In this document: one piece after another, positions 23,679 to 32,879 of the stretch
How positions within the stretch are numbered: position 1 is the stretch's first letter
How the letters are laid out: every line of letters begins with the position of its first letter
DNA from: JAHFUI01 sp039931615
GTDB taxonomy: Bacteria > Acidobacteriota > Vicinamibacteria > Vicinamibacterales > CAVVIG01
Assembly: GCA_039931615.1 (NCBI GenBank)
Contig: JBDTRR010000025.1
Location: forward strand, 1 to 64,000
DNA: 64,000 bases
Reading direction: 5' to 3'
Notes under the pieces: generated by a model
What the model was told of the DNA's origin: nothing
What the model saw: the letters and a program-made list of their open reading frames with translations, nothing else
The model's database searches: none
Made by a program: the position numbers and the translations under genes

Positions 23679-24476
23679 ATGATCGAATCACGCCGTGAAT
23701 TTCTGAAGCTGGGAGGCGTCGCCGTCGCCTGCGGCGCGTTCGGCGGCGCCGCGTTGACAGCGGCAGACGAGCCGGCGCTCGGGCTGATCTTTCCTCCGCT
23801 CAATTATCCGATTCCGCCTGACGCGAAGCTGCTCTACCCGTCCGGTGTCCGGTTCCTGGGCAACGGCGTCGGCCTGCCGGGCGGCATGACCCCCGAGGGC
23901 TACGACGAGGCGATCCCGCGCGTGCTGCCGGCAGCGGAAGAGCTGGCCAGGCAGGGCGCGAAAGTCATCTCGGTGTTCGGATCCTCGCTGACCTTCTATA
24001 AGGGCGCGAAGTTCCATCAGGAGCTGATCAGCCAGGTCGCCAAAGCGACCGGCCGGCCGGCGACCACGCAGAGCAACGGCCTCGTCGACGGCCTGCGCAC
24101 CGCCAATGCCCGCCGCGTCGCGGTGGCCACGGCCTACACCGACGTCGTAACCGAGCGCTTGAAGATCTTCCTGGAGGAACACGGCTTCCAGGTCACGTTC
24201 GCCAAGGGCCTTGGTTACGAGCGCATCCCTGAAGGCGCCGCGACGCAGGAGATCCTGTTCAAGCTGGGCGCCGATGTCTACGCCAACTCGAAGAACGCCG
24301 ACGCGCTGGTGGTTTCCTGCGGCGCGTTGCGGACGCTCGAACTGATCGTGCCGCTCGAACAGCGGATCAAGGTTCCGGTCGTCTCATCGACGCCGCACGG
24401 ACTGATGAACGGCGTCCGGATGCTCGGCGTCAGCCCGCGTTCCAGCGGCTACGGCATGGTCCTGGCCAAGGCGTAA
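23679..24476 (+). CDS. Tat-exported arylmalonate-decarboxylase-like protein (Asp/Glu racemase superfamily)
   Basis: 265 residues from the ATG at 23679 (GGAGG upstream). The N-terminus SRREFLKLGG is a twin-arginine signal (about 1-30). The mature part matches arylmalonate decarboxylase: a Gly and Ser oxyanion loop GSSLTFYKGAKF (101-112), ATAYTDVVTERL (150-161), a single catalytic Cys in VVSCGALRTLELI (C214) and VPVVSSTPHGLMNGVR. The first racemase Cys is replaced by Gly (G101), the decarboxylase arrangement. Cytoplasmic relatives lack a signal, so periplasmic placement is unusual. Divergent from tcuA, it may process a malonate or maleate-type acid outside the inner membrane. Confidence 0.8.
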   Translation: MIESRREFLKLGGVAVACGAFGGAALTAADEPALGLIFPPLNYPIPPDAKLLYPSGVRFLGNGVGLPGGMTPEGYDEAIPRVLPAAEELARQGAKVISVFGSSLTFYKGAKFHQELISQVAKATGRPATTQSNGLVDGLRTANARRVAVATAYTDVVTERLKIFLEEHGFQVTFAKGLGYERIPEGAATQEILFKLGADVYANSKNADALVVSCGALRTLELIVPLEQRIKVPVVSSTPHGLMNGVRMLGVSPRSSGYGMVLAKA

Positions 24477-24571
24477 GAGGCTTGTAGAGTGCGTTGCGTG
24501 TGAAAAAGCCTCGTGCTCCAGCATCGTACGTGGCGTCCGACTTTAGCAGGACTACGGATCAATCCGGCTCA

Positions 24572-24619
24572 AGCCGGATCCCACGTACGGGGGGCAGCCG
24601 GATCCCACGTACGGGGGGC
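24572..24619. repeat. perfect 24-bp tandem duplication
   Basis: Two exact 24-bp copies (24572-24595 and 24596-24619) containing GGATCCCACGTACGGGGGGC, in the convergent gap after the decarboxylase-like gene. A CCGGCTCAAGCCGG palindrome precedes them. Confidence 0.7.
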
Positions 24620-24630
24620 GACCGGCACGA

Positions 24631-25053
24631 TCACTGCACGTTCAGGAGCGTGACGTCGAAGACCAGCGTCGCGTTGGCCGGAATGGGCCCGGAGCCTCTG
24701 TTGCCGTAGGCCAGGTCCGGTGGAATCACCAGGCGACGCTGTCCACCGATCCGCATGCCCGGCACGCCGCGATCCCAGCCTGATATGACGGCGCCGGCCC
24801 CGAGGCGGAAGCCGTAACCGGCCGGGTTCGTTTCGAACTGGGTGCCCTTGCCGTCCGGCCGGCTGCTGTCGTACAGCCACCCGGTATAGCCGACGAGCAC
24901 CTGATTGCCGCTATTGGCCGTGAGTCCGGTGCCGACGACGAGGTCGGTCTGTGAATACGGGGCGCTCGATGTCGGCGAAGGCTCCGTGCTGCTGCCGCAG
25001 GCGGTCGCCGCGGCGACAAGAGCAAGAACAACAAGCAGTCGGGTCACGGGCAC
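24631..25053 (-). CDS. FKBP-type peptidyl-prolyl cis-trans isomerase, lipoprotein
   Basis: 140 residues. The N-terminus ends in a probable lipobox (VAAATAC, Cys about 19), so it should be lipid-anchored. The FKBP fold follows: VLVGYTGWLYDSSRPDGKGTQFETN, GAVISGWDRGVPGMRIGGQRRLVIPPDLAYGNRG and IPANATLVFDVTLL. It catalyses proline isomerisation in exported proteins. Downstream of the sensor kinase on the same strand, separated by an AT-rich repeat array. Confidence 0.92.
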   Translation of the reverse strand: MPVTRLLVVLALVAAATACGSSTEPSPTSSAPYSQTDLVVGTGLTANSGNQVLVGYTGWLYDSSRPDGKGTQFETNPAGYGFRLGAGAVISGWDRGVPGMRIGGQRRLVIPPDLAYGNRGSGPIPANATLVFDVTLLNVQ

Positions 25054-25130
25054 GCTCCTCAGATGCTGGCCGTCTCATCATATAGAATTCGCGCGCGCGG
25101 CCGCTCCTGCCGCCGGATCTTCTAAAGGCA

Positions 25131-25159
25131 AGTCACAATATACGATTCACAATTCACAG
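25131..25159 (-). repeat. 7-nt-period AT-rich array downstream of the kinase
   Basis: TTCACAA (25146-25152) and TTCACAG (25153-25159), with diverged units to the left. Read on the minus strand it gives TTGTGAA, the sense direction of the kinase that stops at 25194. Confidence 0.6.
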
Positions 25160-25193
25160 GGCATTCTGCAGTCCGCATTCTGTCATCCGCATT

Positions 25194-28100
25194 TCAGACT
25201 ACCCGCTCGATCGCCGCAATCAGCCGGTCGATATCAATCGGCTTCGACGTGTAGCCGTCCATGCCGGCTGCCAGGCAGCGTTGCTCGTCGCCCTTCATGG
25301 CGTGGGCCGTGACGGCGATGATTGGCAGATGTGTTCCTGAGGATTTCTCTCGGGTACGGATGATCGCCGTCGCCTCGCAGCCGTCCATGTCGGGCATCTG
25401 GACGTCCATCAAGATCAGATCGAAGACGGCGGCGCCCGGCCGATCGAGGGCGGCCAGCACTTCTCTGCCGGACGCCACCACCACCACCGCGTGGCCGAGC
25501 TTTTCCAGCAGGCGGGTGGTGACGAACTGATTGACCGCGTTGTCCTCGGCCAGAAGAATGCGCAGGGGGCGCCGTCCGCCGCGCCGGCTGACGGCGTGCG
25601 GCCGATCAGGACTGCCGGGCGGCGGCTGCACGACTCCGAGGATGGCCTCCAGCAGCTCCCGCTCGCCGACCGGCTTCATCAGGTGGGCCGCGATGCCGAG
25701 CGTCCGGCAGCGCGCCCCGTCGCCGTGCCGCCCCGATGTCAGCATGACGATCGGCGTCGCCGCGAGCGCCGGGTCGAGATTGATGGCCTCGGCCACCTCG
25801 AATCCGTCCATTCCCGGCATCTGCGCGTCGAGCAGAACCAGCGGCATCGCACCGCCGGCGCGCCGCTGCTGGCGCAGCGCCGCCAGCCCGGTCCGGCCGC
25901 TTGCGGCCAGCACTGGTTTCATCTGCCAGCGTGTCAGCATGGACCCGACGATCCGCCCGGCCGGGCCGTTGTCGTCGATGACGAGCACCGGCAGGCCGTC
26001 GAGCGGCCTGATTCGCGTCCCCTGATCGCCCGGTTGCGGCTCCGGCGTCGGTTGCCGGCCGAACGCGGCGGTGAAGCGGAAGGTGCTGCCGCTGCCCGCC
26101 GCGCTCTCCACCCAGATGCGTCCACCCATCAGCGCGACCAGGCTGGTCGAGATGGCGAGACCCAGTCCGCTCCCTCCATACTTGCGAGTGGTCGAGCCGT
26201 CGGCCTGGATGAACGGCTGGAAGATCGCCTGCTGCCGTTCTGCCGGCACGCCGATGCCGGTATCCGACACGCTGAACCGGAGCAGGGTGTCAGGGCCGGT
26301 GACCGGCCCGGCATCGACGGTGAGGATCACCTCACCCTGCTCGGTGAACTTGATCGCGTTGGCGACGAGATTGGTGAGGATCTGGCGGAGTCGGCCGGGA
26401 TCGCCCAGCAGCGCGGTCGGCACGTCGGGCCCGATCTCGTAGGCCAGTTCGAGGCCCTTCGTGTCGGCCCGCGTCGCCAGCTGTTTGAGCGCCGTCGCCG
26501 CGCAGTCCCGCAGGTCGAACGGGATGACCTCGACGGTCAGCCGGCCGGCCTCGATCCGCGAGAAGTCGAGGATGTCGTCGATGACGCTCATCAGCGACTC
26601 TCCGGACGACTTGACCATGTCCAGATACTCGCGCTGCTCGGTCGTCAGATCGGTGTCGAGGGCGAGCTCCGTCATGCCGATGACGCCGTTCAACGGCGTC
26701 CGGATCTCGTGGCTCATGTTGGCCAGGAACTCGCTCTTCGAGCGATTGGCGCTGTCGGCCGCCTGTTCGGCGCGCTGCCGCTCCACGATCTCGATCTGGA
26801 GCGTGCGATTGGTGAGGGAGATCTCGAGCTCGGCCAGCTTCAGCTCCTGGATGTCGGTGCAGGTGCCGATCCAGTTGGCGACCTCACCGTCCGGCCCGCG
26901 CTGGGGCACACCGCGGATCAGCCACCAGCGGTAGGTCCCGTCGGCGCGGCGCAGGCGGCATTCGAGCGAGTAGACGCTCACGGTTGTCGTCGCCAGCTCC
27001 CAGGCCTGGCGCGCCCGCTCCGCGTCTTCCGGATGGAACGGCTTGATCCACCCGCCCTCCAGACTCTCCTCGCGGGTCATCCCGGTGTAGTCCATCCAGT
27101 GCTGGTTGAAGTACACGTTGCCGCCATCCGGTCGGGTGATCCAGACGATTTGCGGCATCGCTTCCGCCAGCCGGCGGAATTCCTCGGTGCTGGTGCGCAA
27201 GGCCTGCTCTGCCGCCTTGCGCTCGGTGATGTCCTGGACCTGGCCGATGTAGTAGCGCGGCTGATCCTGGCGGTCGCGAATCACCGACACGCTCAACAGA
27301 ATCGGGACACTGTGTCCGTCTGCGTGCAAATAGCGCTTCTCGAACTGGTAGGAACGGATCTCTCCGGCCGCGAGTTGGCGGCTCGGTTCGGCGTCGATGT
27401 CCAGATCATCCGGATGGGTGATGTCTTGGTAGGTGCGCGCGAGCAGCTCGGGCTCGGAATAGCCGACCAGGTCGCAGAGGGCGCGATTGACTTTGATGAA
27501 CCTGCCGTCCGGTGACACCAGGCCGACGCCGATCGCGGCCTGTTCGAACGCCGAGGCGAAGCGTTCCTCGCTGTCGCGCAAGGTCCGTTCGGCCTGCTTG
27601 CGGTCGGTGATATCGGTGACAATCCCGGTCAGACGGATCAGTGTGCCCGCGGGATCGCGGACTTGAAAGCCGCGGGCGTGGACCCAGCGGATCTCCCCGC
27701 CCGGACGGACGATCCGATACTCGATGTCCAGGCTCGGTGCATCGCGGCGGAGGGCGGCGAAGGCGGCGACGACCTCGTCGCGGTCCTCCGCCACCGTGAA
27801 ACCGGCCCACTGCTGCGGATCGGCGCGCAGGCTGGCCGCCGAACGGCCCCAGATCCGCTCGAAGGCCGGACTGACGTAAAGCACGTCTTGCATGTCCGCC
27901 GACCGGACCCAGAAGGCATCGGTGATGTTGTCGACCAGGAGCTGGAAGATTTCGCTGACCTCGCGTAGCGCGCTCTCGGTTCGCTTGCGCTCGGTGATGA
28001 CGCTGGCGGAGGCGACGAGGAAGACGACGACGCCCGCCGCGTCCCGCACCGGCTGCAGCGAGAAGTCGAGGTCGATGAACTGGTGGTCCGCCGCCCGCAC

Positions 28101-28490
28101 CTGCACGTCGTAGCGGATCCCCTGTCCGCGCGCCGCCCCGGCGATCGCGTCGCGCAGCTGCTGTTGGACGTCGTGGGAATACGACCACTGGTAGGTCTCT
28201 TCGAACGGCCGGTTGAGCACATCCTCGGGCCGCAGGCCGCCCGCTGCCAGGGCCGGCTGGTTGGCCTCGATCAGGAGGCCCTGGGGCGTCATCAGGCCGA
28301 CGAACATCGACGGCGCGAGTCCGTCGATCACGTCCCGCAGGCGCTGTTCACTCAGCCGCGCCGCTTCGTCGCTGAGCCGCAGCCGTTCGCGGATTTCGGA
28401 CAGCTCCAGTTCCGCCGCTCGCAGGGCGCGGACGATATCGGCGGGCGGGTGTTTGACGTCCAGCGCGGCGGAGCTGCGGTTGTCGTCCAT
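25194..28490 (-). CDS. multi-PAS hybrid sensor histidine kinase with two receiver domains
   Basis: 1098 residues with no membrane segment, so probably cytoplasmic. Four PAS domains in a row (about 45-165, 175-300, 300-425, 425-555), with PAC tails such as GIVTDITDRKQAERTL and GQVQDITERKAAEQAL. Next come a HisKA domain with the phospho-His in FLANMSHEIRTPLNGVIG and an HATPase with SDTGIGVPAERQ and GSGLGLAIS. Two REC domains follow, with Asp in LVLLDAQMPGMDG and LILMDVQMPDMDG. There is no HPt domain, so phosphorelay would need a separate partner. Divergent from the TonB receptor. Confidence 0.93.
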   Translation of the reverse strand: MDDNRSSAALDVKHPPADIVRALRAAELELSEIRERLRLSDEAARLSEQRLRDVIDGLAPSMFVGLMTPQGLLIEANQPALAAGGLRPEDVLNRPFEETYQWSYSHDVQQQLRDAIAGAARGQGIRYDVQVRAADHQFIDLDFSLQPVRDAAGVVVFLVASASVITERKRTESALREVSEIFQLLVDNITDAFWVRSADMQDVLYVSPAFERIWGRSAASLRADPQQWAGFTVAEDRDEVVAAFAALRRDAPSLDIEYRIVRPGGEIRWVHARGFQVRDPAGTLIRLTGIVTDITDRKQAERTLRDSEERFASAFEQAAIGVGLVSPDGRFIKVNRALCDLVGYSEPELLARTYQDITHPDDLDIDAEPSRQLAAGEIRSYQFEKRYLHADGHSVPILLSVSVIRDRQDQPRYYIGQVQDITERKAAEQALRTSTEEFRRLAEAMPQIVWITRPDGGNVYFNQHWMDYTGMTREESLEGGWIKPFHPEDAERARQAWELATTTVSVYSLECRLRRADGTYRWWLIRGVPQRGPDGEVANWIGTCTDIQELKLAELEISLTNRTLQIEIVERQRAEQAADSANRSKSEFLANMSHEIRTPLNGVIGMTELALDTDLTTEQREYLDMVKSSGESLMSVIDDILDFSRIEAGRLTVEVIPFDLRDCAATALKQLATRADTKGLELAYEIGPDVPTALLGDPGRLRQILTNLVANAIKFTEQGEVILTVDAGPVTGPDTLLRFSVSDTGIGVPAERQQAIFQPFIQADGSTTRKYGGSGLGLAISTSLVALMGGRIWVESAAGSGSTFRFTAAFGRQPTPEPQPGDQGTRIRPLDGLPVLVIDDNGPAGRIVGSMLTRWQMKPVLAASGRTGLAALRQQRRAGGAMPLVLLDAQMPGMDGFEVAEAINLDPALAATPIVMLTSGRHGDGARCRTLGIAAHLMKPVGERELLEAILGVVQPPPGSPDRPHAVSRRGGRRPLRILLAEDNAVNQFVTTRLLEKLGHAVVVVASGREVLAALDRPGAAVFDLILMDVQMPDMDGCEATAIIRTREKSSGTHLPIIAVTAHAMKGDEQRCLAAGMDGYTSKPIDIDRLIAAIERVV

Positions 28491-28495
28491 TGATG

Positions 28496-28517
28496 AAAAA
28501 GGGGCCGTACCGCTTTT
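28496..28517. repeat. AAAAAGGGG-CCGTA-CCGCTTTT palindrome, copy 3
   Basis: Same core as copies at 8802 and 16836. It lies 5 nt upstream of the kinase start codon and would be transcribed as its leader. Confidence 0.6.
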
Positions 28518-28764
28518 CTCGATGATGGCAGGAGTCTGAACGGTCGCCTGTGCAGTTCAAGACACCCGCTGGCACGACCGGCTGGGCGGCCTTCTCGATC
28601 GCCGGGGTGGATCTACGACCTTTTGAATCTCGAGTTCGCGATCGCCGCCGGGACGCGGATTTGGGCCAAACGGCAGTAGCGGCCGGCGAAGTCCTGCGCT
28701 ACAGTGTCGGCGCGTCTGTCAGTTGCCATCCTTTTTCCATCATCCGTGTCACGGAGGAATGCCG

Positions 28765-31700
28765 ATGCGCTTCGCCCCGTCGAGGATCCTGGCTGTCCTG
28801 TTCTGCCTCACCCTGCTGCCGGCTTCTGTGTATGCACAGGCATCGATCACCGGCGTGGTCAAGGACACGTCCGGCGCCGTGCTGCCCGGCGTCACGGTTG
28901 AAGCGGCCAGCCCGACCCTCATCGAGAAAGTCCGGACCGCCGTCACCGACGGCAACGGGCAATACCGCATCGTCGATCTGCGCGCGGGCACCTATACCGT
29001 CACCTTCACGCTGACCGGGTTCAGCGCGGTCAAACGCGAAGACATCGAGCTGACCGGTGCGTTCACCGCCACGGTGAACGCCGACCTGACGGTCGGCACG
29101 GTCGCTGAAACCATTACCGTCAGCGGTGCGACCCCGATCGTCGACGTCCAGAGCGCGAGGCGGCAGGCGACGGTGAGCGGCGACGTCATTGCGACGATTC
29201 CCTCGTCGCGGGCCTATGGCGCCATCTTCAGCCTCAATCCGGCGGTGACGATGGGCGCCGGCGCGGCGCTGGATGTTCAGGTGATGCCCGGGCTGTCGGT
29301 GTTCGGCGGGTCGGGCGGGCGCGGCACCGAAGGGCGTTTGCAGCTCGATGGCCTCAATACCGGCGCACCCCTCAGCGGCGGCGGCACCTCCGGCTACGTG
29401 CCGGATCTCGGCTCGGCGCAGGAAGTGTCGTTCACGACGTCCGGAGGGCTGGGCGAGGCCGAGGTCGGCGGCCCGGTGATGAACATCGTGCCGCGGACCG
29501 GCGGCAACTCGATCAAGGGGAACGCCTACGTCGCCGGGGTGACCGGCGGGATGGTCGGGAGCAACTACACCGACGAGCTGAAGGCCCGCGGTTTGCGCAC
29601 ACCGGGCGACCTGCTCAAGCTGTGGGACTTCTCGGGCAGCGTCGGCGGTCCGATCAAGAAGGACCGGATCTGGTACTTCTTCAACGCCCGCGAAGAGGGC
29701 AGCTACCGATCCGTGCCCGGGATGTTCGCCAACCTGAACGCCGGGATTCCGGGGAAGTACACCTACGTCGCGGATCTGAGCCGCCCGGCGGTCACGGCCG
29801 GGAGCTGGCGGATCGCCAACCTGCGCCTGACCATCCAGCCGTCGACGCGCAACAAGTTCAACCTGTTCTGGGACGAGCAGCATCCGTGTCAGGGCGCCAC
29901 GTGGTCGGACGTCGAGGACGGCTGCCGCCACCAGTCGCCGGGACAGATCATCGGCGGCGCGCCGGGCCAGGCGGGCACGTTCGGGACGGCGAGCGCCACC
30001 TCGTCGCCCGAGATCGCCAGCTATGCGGGCCGGGGCGCGACCTCGCATGTGTTCCAGCGCGTGCAGCAGGCGACCTGGAGCTCGCCGGTCACCAACAAGC
30101 TTCTTCTCGAGGCCGCGGTCGGCGGCTCCTTCAGCCGTTACGGCGGGCAGGAGGTGCCGGGGAACCTGACCCGCGGCCTCCCGCGCCTGGTCGAACAGTG
30201 CACGGCGGGATGCGCCAACAACGGCGGCATCCAGGGCTTGACCTACGGATCGCAGAATTTCGTGAACAATCAGGGGCTGCAGTCGACCTGGCGCGCCTCG
30301 GCGTCGTACGTCACCGGCGCGCAGAGCATGAAGTTCGGCTACATGGGCGCGTTCCACGTCGCCAACGCGAACTACTTCAGCAACGACACACACCTCATCT
30401 ACCGCCTCAACAACGGGGTGCCGAACCAGTTCACGATGGACCTCAACCCCTTCAGCCTGCAGGGGCGCACCCGGTATGAGGCGGCCTACGCGCAGGAACA
30501 GTGGACCCTCGGCCGGCTGACGCTGCAGGGGGCGCTTCGCTACGAGCATGCGTGGAGCTACTTTCCCGAACAGCAGGTCGGTCCGGTGAAGTTCCTGCCG
30601 ACTCCGGTGATCTTTCCCGAACAGCGCGGCGTCGTCGGCTACGACGACATCACGCCGCGGATGGGCGCCGCCTACGATGTGTTCGGGACCGGGAAGACGT
30701 CGCTCAAGGTGAACCTCGGCAAGTATCTCGAGGCGGCGACCAATCACAATACCTACTCCGCCACCAATCCCACCGCACGGATGGTGGGGAGCTCGTCCCA
30801 GTTGACGGCGCCGCCTGCGGTCACCCGCACGTGGACCGACGCCAACGGCAACTTCACGCCGGATTGCAACATCCTGGACCCGGCGGTGCAGGACCTGCGC
30901 GCCGGCGGCGGCGACTTCTGTGGCGGGCTGAGCAACGTCGCCTTCGGCACGGCGAGTTTTGCCAATTCCTACGATCCGGCGATTCTTCAGGGGTGGGGCG
31001 TCCGTCCCAGCGACTGGCAGATCGGCGTCTCGGTTCAACAGGAGCTGATGCCGCGAGTCTCGGTGGAGGTCGGCTACTACCGGCGCTGGCTGACGCATTT
31101 CAGCGGCACCAACGACACGGTCAACGACAACCGGCTGACCACCTCGGCGGACTACGACCGCTTCAGCATTACCACGCCGTCCGACCCGCGGCTTCCCGGC
31201 GGCGGCGGCGGCGTGATCTCGGGGCTGTATGACATCAACCCGGCGTTGTTCGGCCGCTTCGACAACTTCTCGACCTGGGGCAGTAATTTCGGCGAGGAGT
31301 ACTCCCGCTACAACGGACTCCTGGTCAATCTCAGCGCCCGCACGAGTAACGGGATTACCTTTCAGGGCGGGATCAATTCCGGCAAGACGGTCACCGACAC
31401 GTGTGACGTCCGGGCAAATCTTCCCGAGCTGGCGCTGACCAACCCGTACTGTCACGTCGATGGCGGGTTCGTCACCCGGGTCACCGGGCTCGGTTCCTAT
31501 ACGGTGCCCAAGATCGACATCCTGTTCAGCGGGACGTTCCGCAGCGACCAGGGCGCCACGCTGGCGGCGAACTACACGGTGACCAGCGCCGTCGCGGCGC
31601 AGACCCTCGGCCGCCCGCTCGCCGGCAATACCACCAACGTCACGGTCAACCTGCTCCCGCCCGGCACGTTGTACGGCGATCGCGTCAACGAACTCGACTT

Positions 31701-31905
31701 CCGGATCGCCAAGGTGCTGCGGTTCGGGCGGACGCGGACCAATGTCGGTTTCGACATCTACAACGTCCTCAACGCCAGCCCGGTGCTGACCTACAACTCG
31801 GCGTTCATTCCCATCTCGGCGGCGAATCCGAACGGGCAGTGGCTGGTCCCGACGTCGGTGCTGCAGTCGCGCTTCGTCAAGTTCAGCGCGTCGATCGACT
31901 TCTGA
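28765..31905 (+). CDS. TonB-dependent receptor with N-terminal carboxypeptidase-like domain
   Basis: 1046 residues. The ATG at 28765 is chosen over 28759 because GGAGG (28753-28757) is spaced correctly only for it. Signal peptide 1-24 (ending VYAQA), then the CarboxypepD_reg-like fold (GVVKDTSGAVLPGVTVEA...AGTYTVTFTLTGF, about 29-105). A plug region follows (VGTVAETITVSG, GRGTEGRLQLDGLNTG, EAEVGGPVMNIVPRTGGN) and then a long beta barrel ending in Phe. It is the Oar/SusC-like outer-membrane type typical of Acidobacteriota and Bacteroidetes. Its substrate cannot be inferred; no SusD partner is adjacent. Confidence 0.9.
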   Translation: MRFAPSRILAVLFCLTLLPASVYAQASITGVVKDTSGAVLPGVTVEAASPTLIEKVRTAVTDGNGQYRIVDLRAGTYTVTFTLTGFSAVKREDIELTGAFTATVNADLTVGTVAETITVSGATPIVDVQSARRQATVSGDVIATIPSSRAYGAIFSLNPAVTMGAGAALDVQVMPGLSVFGGSGGRGTEGRLQLDGLNTGAPLSGGGTSGYVPDLGSAQEVSFTTSGGLGEAEVGGPVMNIVPRTGGNSIKGNAYVAGVTGGMVGSNYTDELKARGLRTPGDLLKLWDFSGSVGGPIKKDRIWYFFNAREEGSYRSVPGMFANLNAGIPGKYTYVADLSRPAVTAGSWRIANLRLTIQPSTRNKFNLFWDEQHPCQGATWSDVEDGCRHQSPGQIIGGAPGQAGTFGTASATSSPEIASYAGRGATSHVFQRVQQATWSSPVTNKLLLEAAVGGSFSRYGGQEVPGNLTRGLPRLVEQCTAGCANNGGIQGLTYGSQNFVNNQGLQSTWRASASYVTGAQSMKFGYMGAFHVANANYFSNDTHLIYRLNNGVPNQFTMDLNPFSLQGRTRYEAAYAQEQWTLGRLTLQGALRYEHAWSYFPEQQVGPVKFLPTPVIFPEQRGVVGYDDITPRMGAAYDVFGTGKTSLKVNLGKYLEAATNHNTYSATNPTARMVGSSSQLTAPPAVTRTWTDANGNFTPDCNILDPAVQDLRAGGGDFCGGLSNVAFGTASFANSYDPAILQGWGVRPSDWQIGVSVQQELMPRVSVEVGYYRRWLTHFSGTNDTVNDNRLTTSADYDRFSITTPSDPRLPGGGGGVISGLYDINPALFGRFDNFSTWGSNFGEEYSRYNGLLVNLSARTSNGITFQGGINSGKTVTDTCDVRANLPELALTNPYCHVDGGFVTRVTGLGSYTVPKIDILFSGTFRSDQGATLAANYTVTSAVAAQTLGRPLAGNTTNVTVNLLPPGTLYGDRVNELDFRIAKVLRFGRTRTNVGFDIYNVLNASPVLTYNSAFIPISAANPNGQWLVPTSVLQSRFVKFSASIDF

Positions 31906-31920
31906 TCCGTTTCCACTGAC

Positions 31921-31969
31921 GAGGACGCAGAGGGCGCGGAGGGCGCGGAGGACGACGAGGACGACGAGG
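31921..31969 (+). repeat. 9-nt minisatellite GAGG(A/G)CGNN, five units
   Basis: Perfect 9-nt period: GAGGACGCA, GAGGGCGCG, GAGGGCGCG, GAGGACGAC, GAGGACGAC, then GAGG. It begins 15 nt after the TonB receptor stop. Confidence 0.75.
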
Positions 31970-32025
31970 GGCCCAACCGGATCGCCGGTCATGTTCAGCA
32001 GCAGCTGGTGCGGAGATCATCGCGC

Positions 32026-32250
32026 ATGTCCCTGGACCTGGATCCGACCTGGCTGTTTCTGTCGTTGATCCCCGGGGCGATCGGGTTCGTCTGTCTCGTC
32101 TACGGCAAGAAAAGGGGGAGTTGGCCCCACCTCGTCGCCGGCGCGCTGCTCACGGTGTATCCCTATTTTGCGACCGGCGTGACGTCGCTGATCCTGGTGG
32201 GCGCCGCCATCTGCGGCGGGCTCTGGCTGGTGCTTCGACAGGGCTGGTAG
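32026..32250 (+). CDS. small two-helix membrane protein
   Basis: 74 residues from the ATG at 32026. Two hydrophobic segments (WLFLSLIPGAIGFVCLVYG and LLTVYPYFATGVTSLILVGAAICGGLWLVL) are joined by a short basic loop KKRGSW. Similar two-helix proteins of about 75 residues are widespread and uncharacterised. No operon partner is evident. Confidence 0.65.
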   Translation: MSLDLDPTWLFLSLIPGAIGFVCLVYGKKRGSWPHLVAGALLTVYPYFATGVTSLILVGAAICGGLWLVLRQGW

Positions 32251-32391
32251 GTCGAGAGACGTCGGGACCGCATCGTCTCCTGTCCGGCCACCGGGAACGT
32301 CCGGTTCATGGCGTGATTCGCGCCGGCGGGCGCGCGACGCATCCTTTCGCATAAAATCGAGCTTCTGCTGCGTCGAAAAGAGGAGACGTTC

Positions 32392-32862
32392 ATGGTTATG
32401 TGTGTCAGAAGATTCCGTCCGGGCGCGACCGGGGCGACAGTCGCATTGGTGGCCGGATTTGCTCTCTCCGTCGGCCTCGCCCTTGGTTCCGCACAGACCG
32501 CCGCAGGCAAGACCGTCTGGGACGGTGCATTCAGCGCCGCCCAGGCCGGGCGCGGCAAGGCCGTCTACGTGGCCGAGTGCTCGGGCTGTCATCTCGAAAC
32601 GCTGCTGGGCGACGGCGGCGCATCCCCGGCGTTGATCGGCAAAGACTTCATCGGGGCGTGGGACAAGAAGCCGGTCAAGGACCTCTACACCCGGATTCGC
32701 ACGACGATGCCCGCGACCAACCCGGGCGGCCTGTCTGATCAGGCCTACGTCGATATCACGGCGTACGTCCTGCAAATGAATATGTTTCCCGAAGGCAGCG
32801 CCGATCTCCCGCCGGATGCCGACGCGCTCGGCGCTGTAATGATTCAACAGACCAAGCCGTAA
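32392..32862 (+). CDS. mono-haem cytochrome c, exported
   Basis: 156 residues from the ATG at 32392, which has GGAG at the right distance (an ATG at 32398 is also in frame). A signal segment (about 15-38) precedes AGRGKAVYVAECSGCHLETLLG, with the CSGCH haem site at about residues 63-67 and a Met in TTMPATNPGGLSDQAYVDITAYVLQMN as likely sixth ligand. It may accept electrons from the PQQ enzymes of this region, an inference. A TAAAAT hexamer lies at 32352-32357. Confidence 0.88.
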   Translation: MVMCVRRFRPGATGATVALVAGFALSVGLALGSAQTAAGKTVWDGAFSAAQAGRGKAVYVAECSGCHLETLLGDGGASPALIGKDFIGAWDKKPVKDLYTRIRTTMPATNPGGLSDQAYVDITAYVLQMNMFPEGSADLPPDADALGAVMIQQTKP

Positions 32863-32879
32863 CCCGGCTGTCGGGCGCG

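Noticed and set aside
28699..31992. 1097-codon open frame antisense to the TonB receptor
   Set aside because: Shadow of a GC-rich gene; low-complexity Arg/Gly/Ala composition and no recognisable motif.
25194..32862. SusC/SusD-type uptake locus around the TonB receptor
   Set aside because: No SusD-like gene or glycan enzyme lies next to the receptor.
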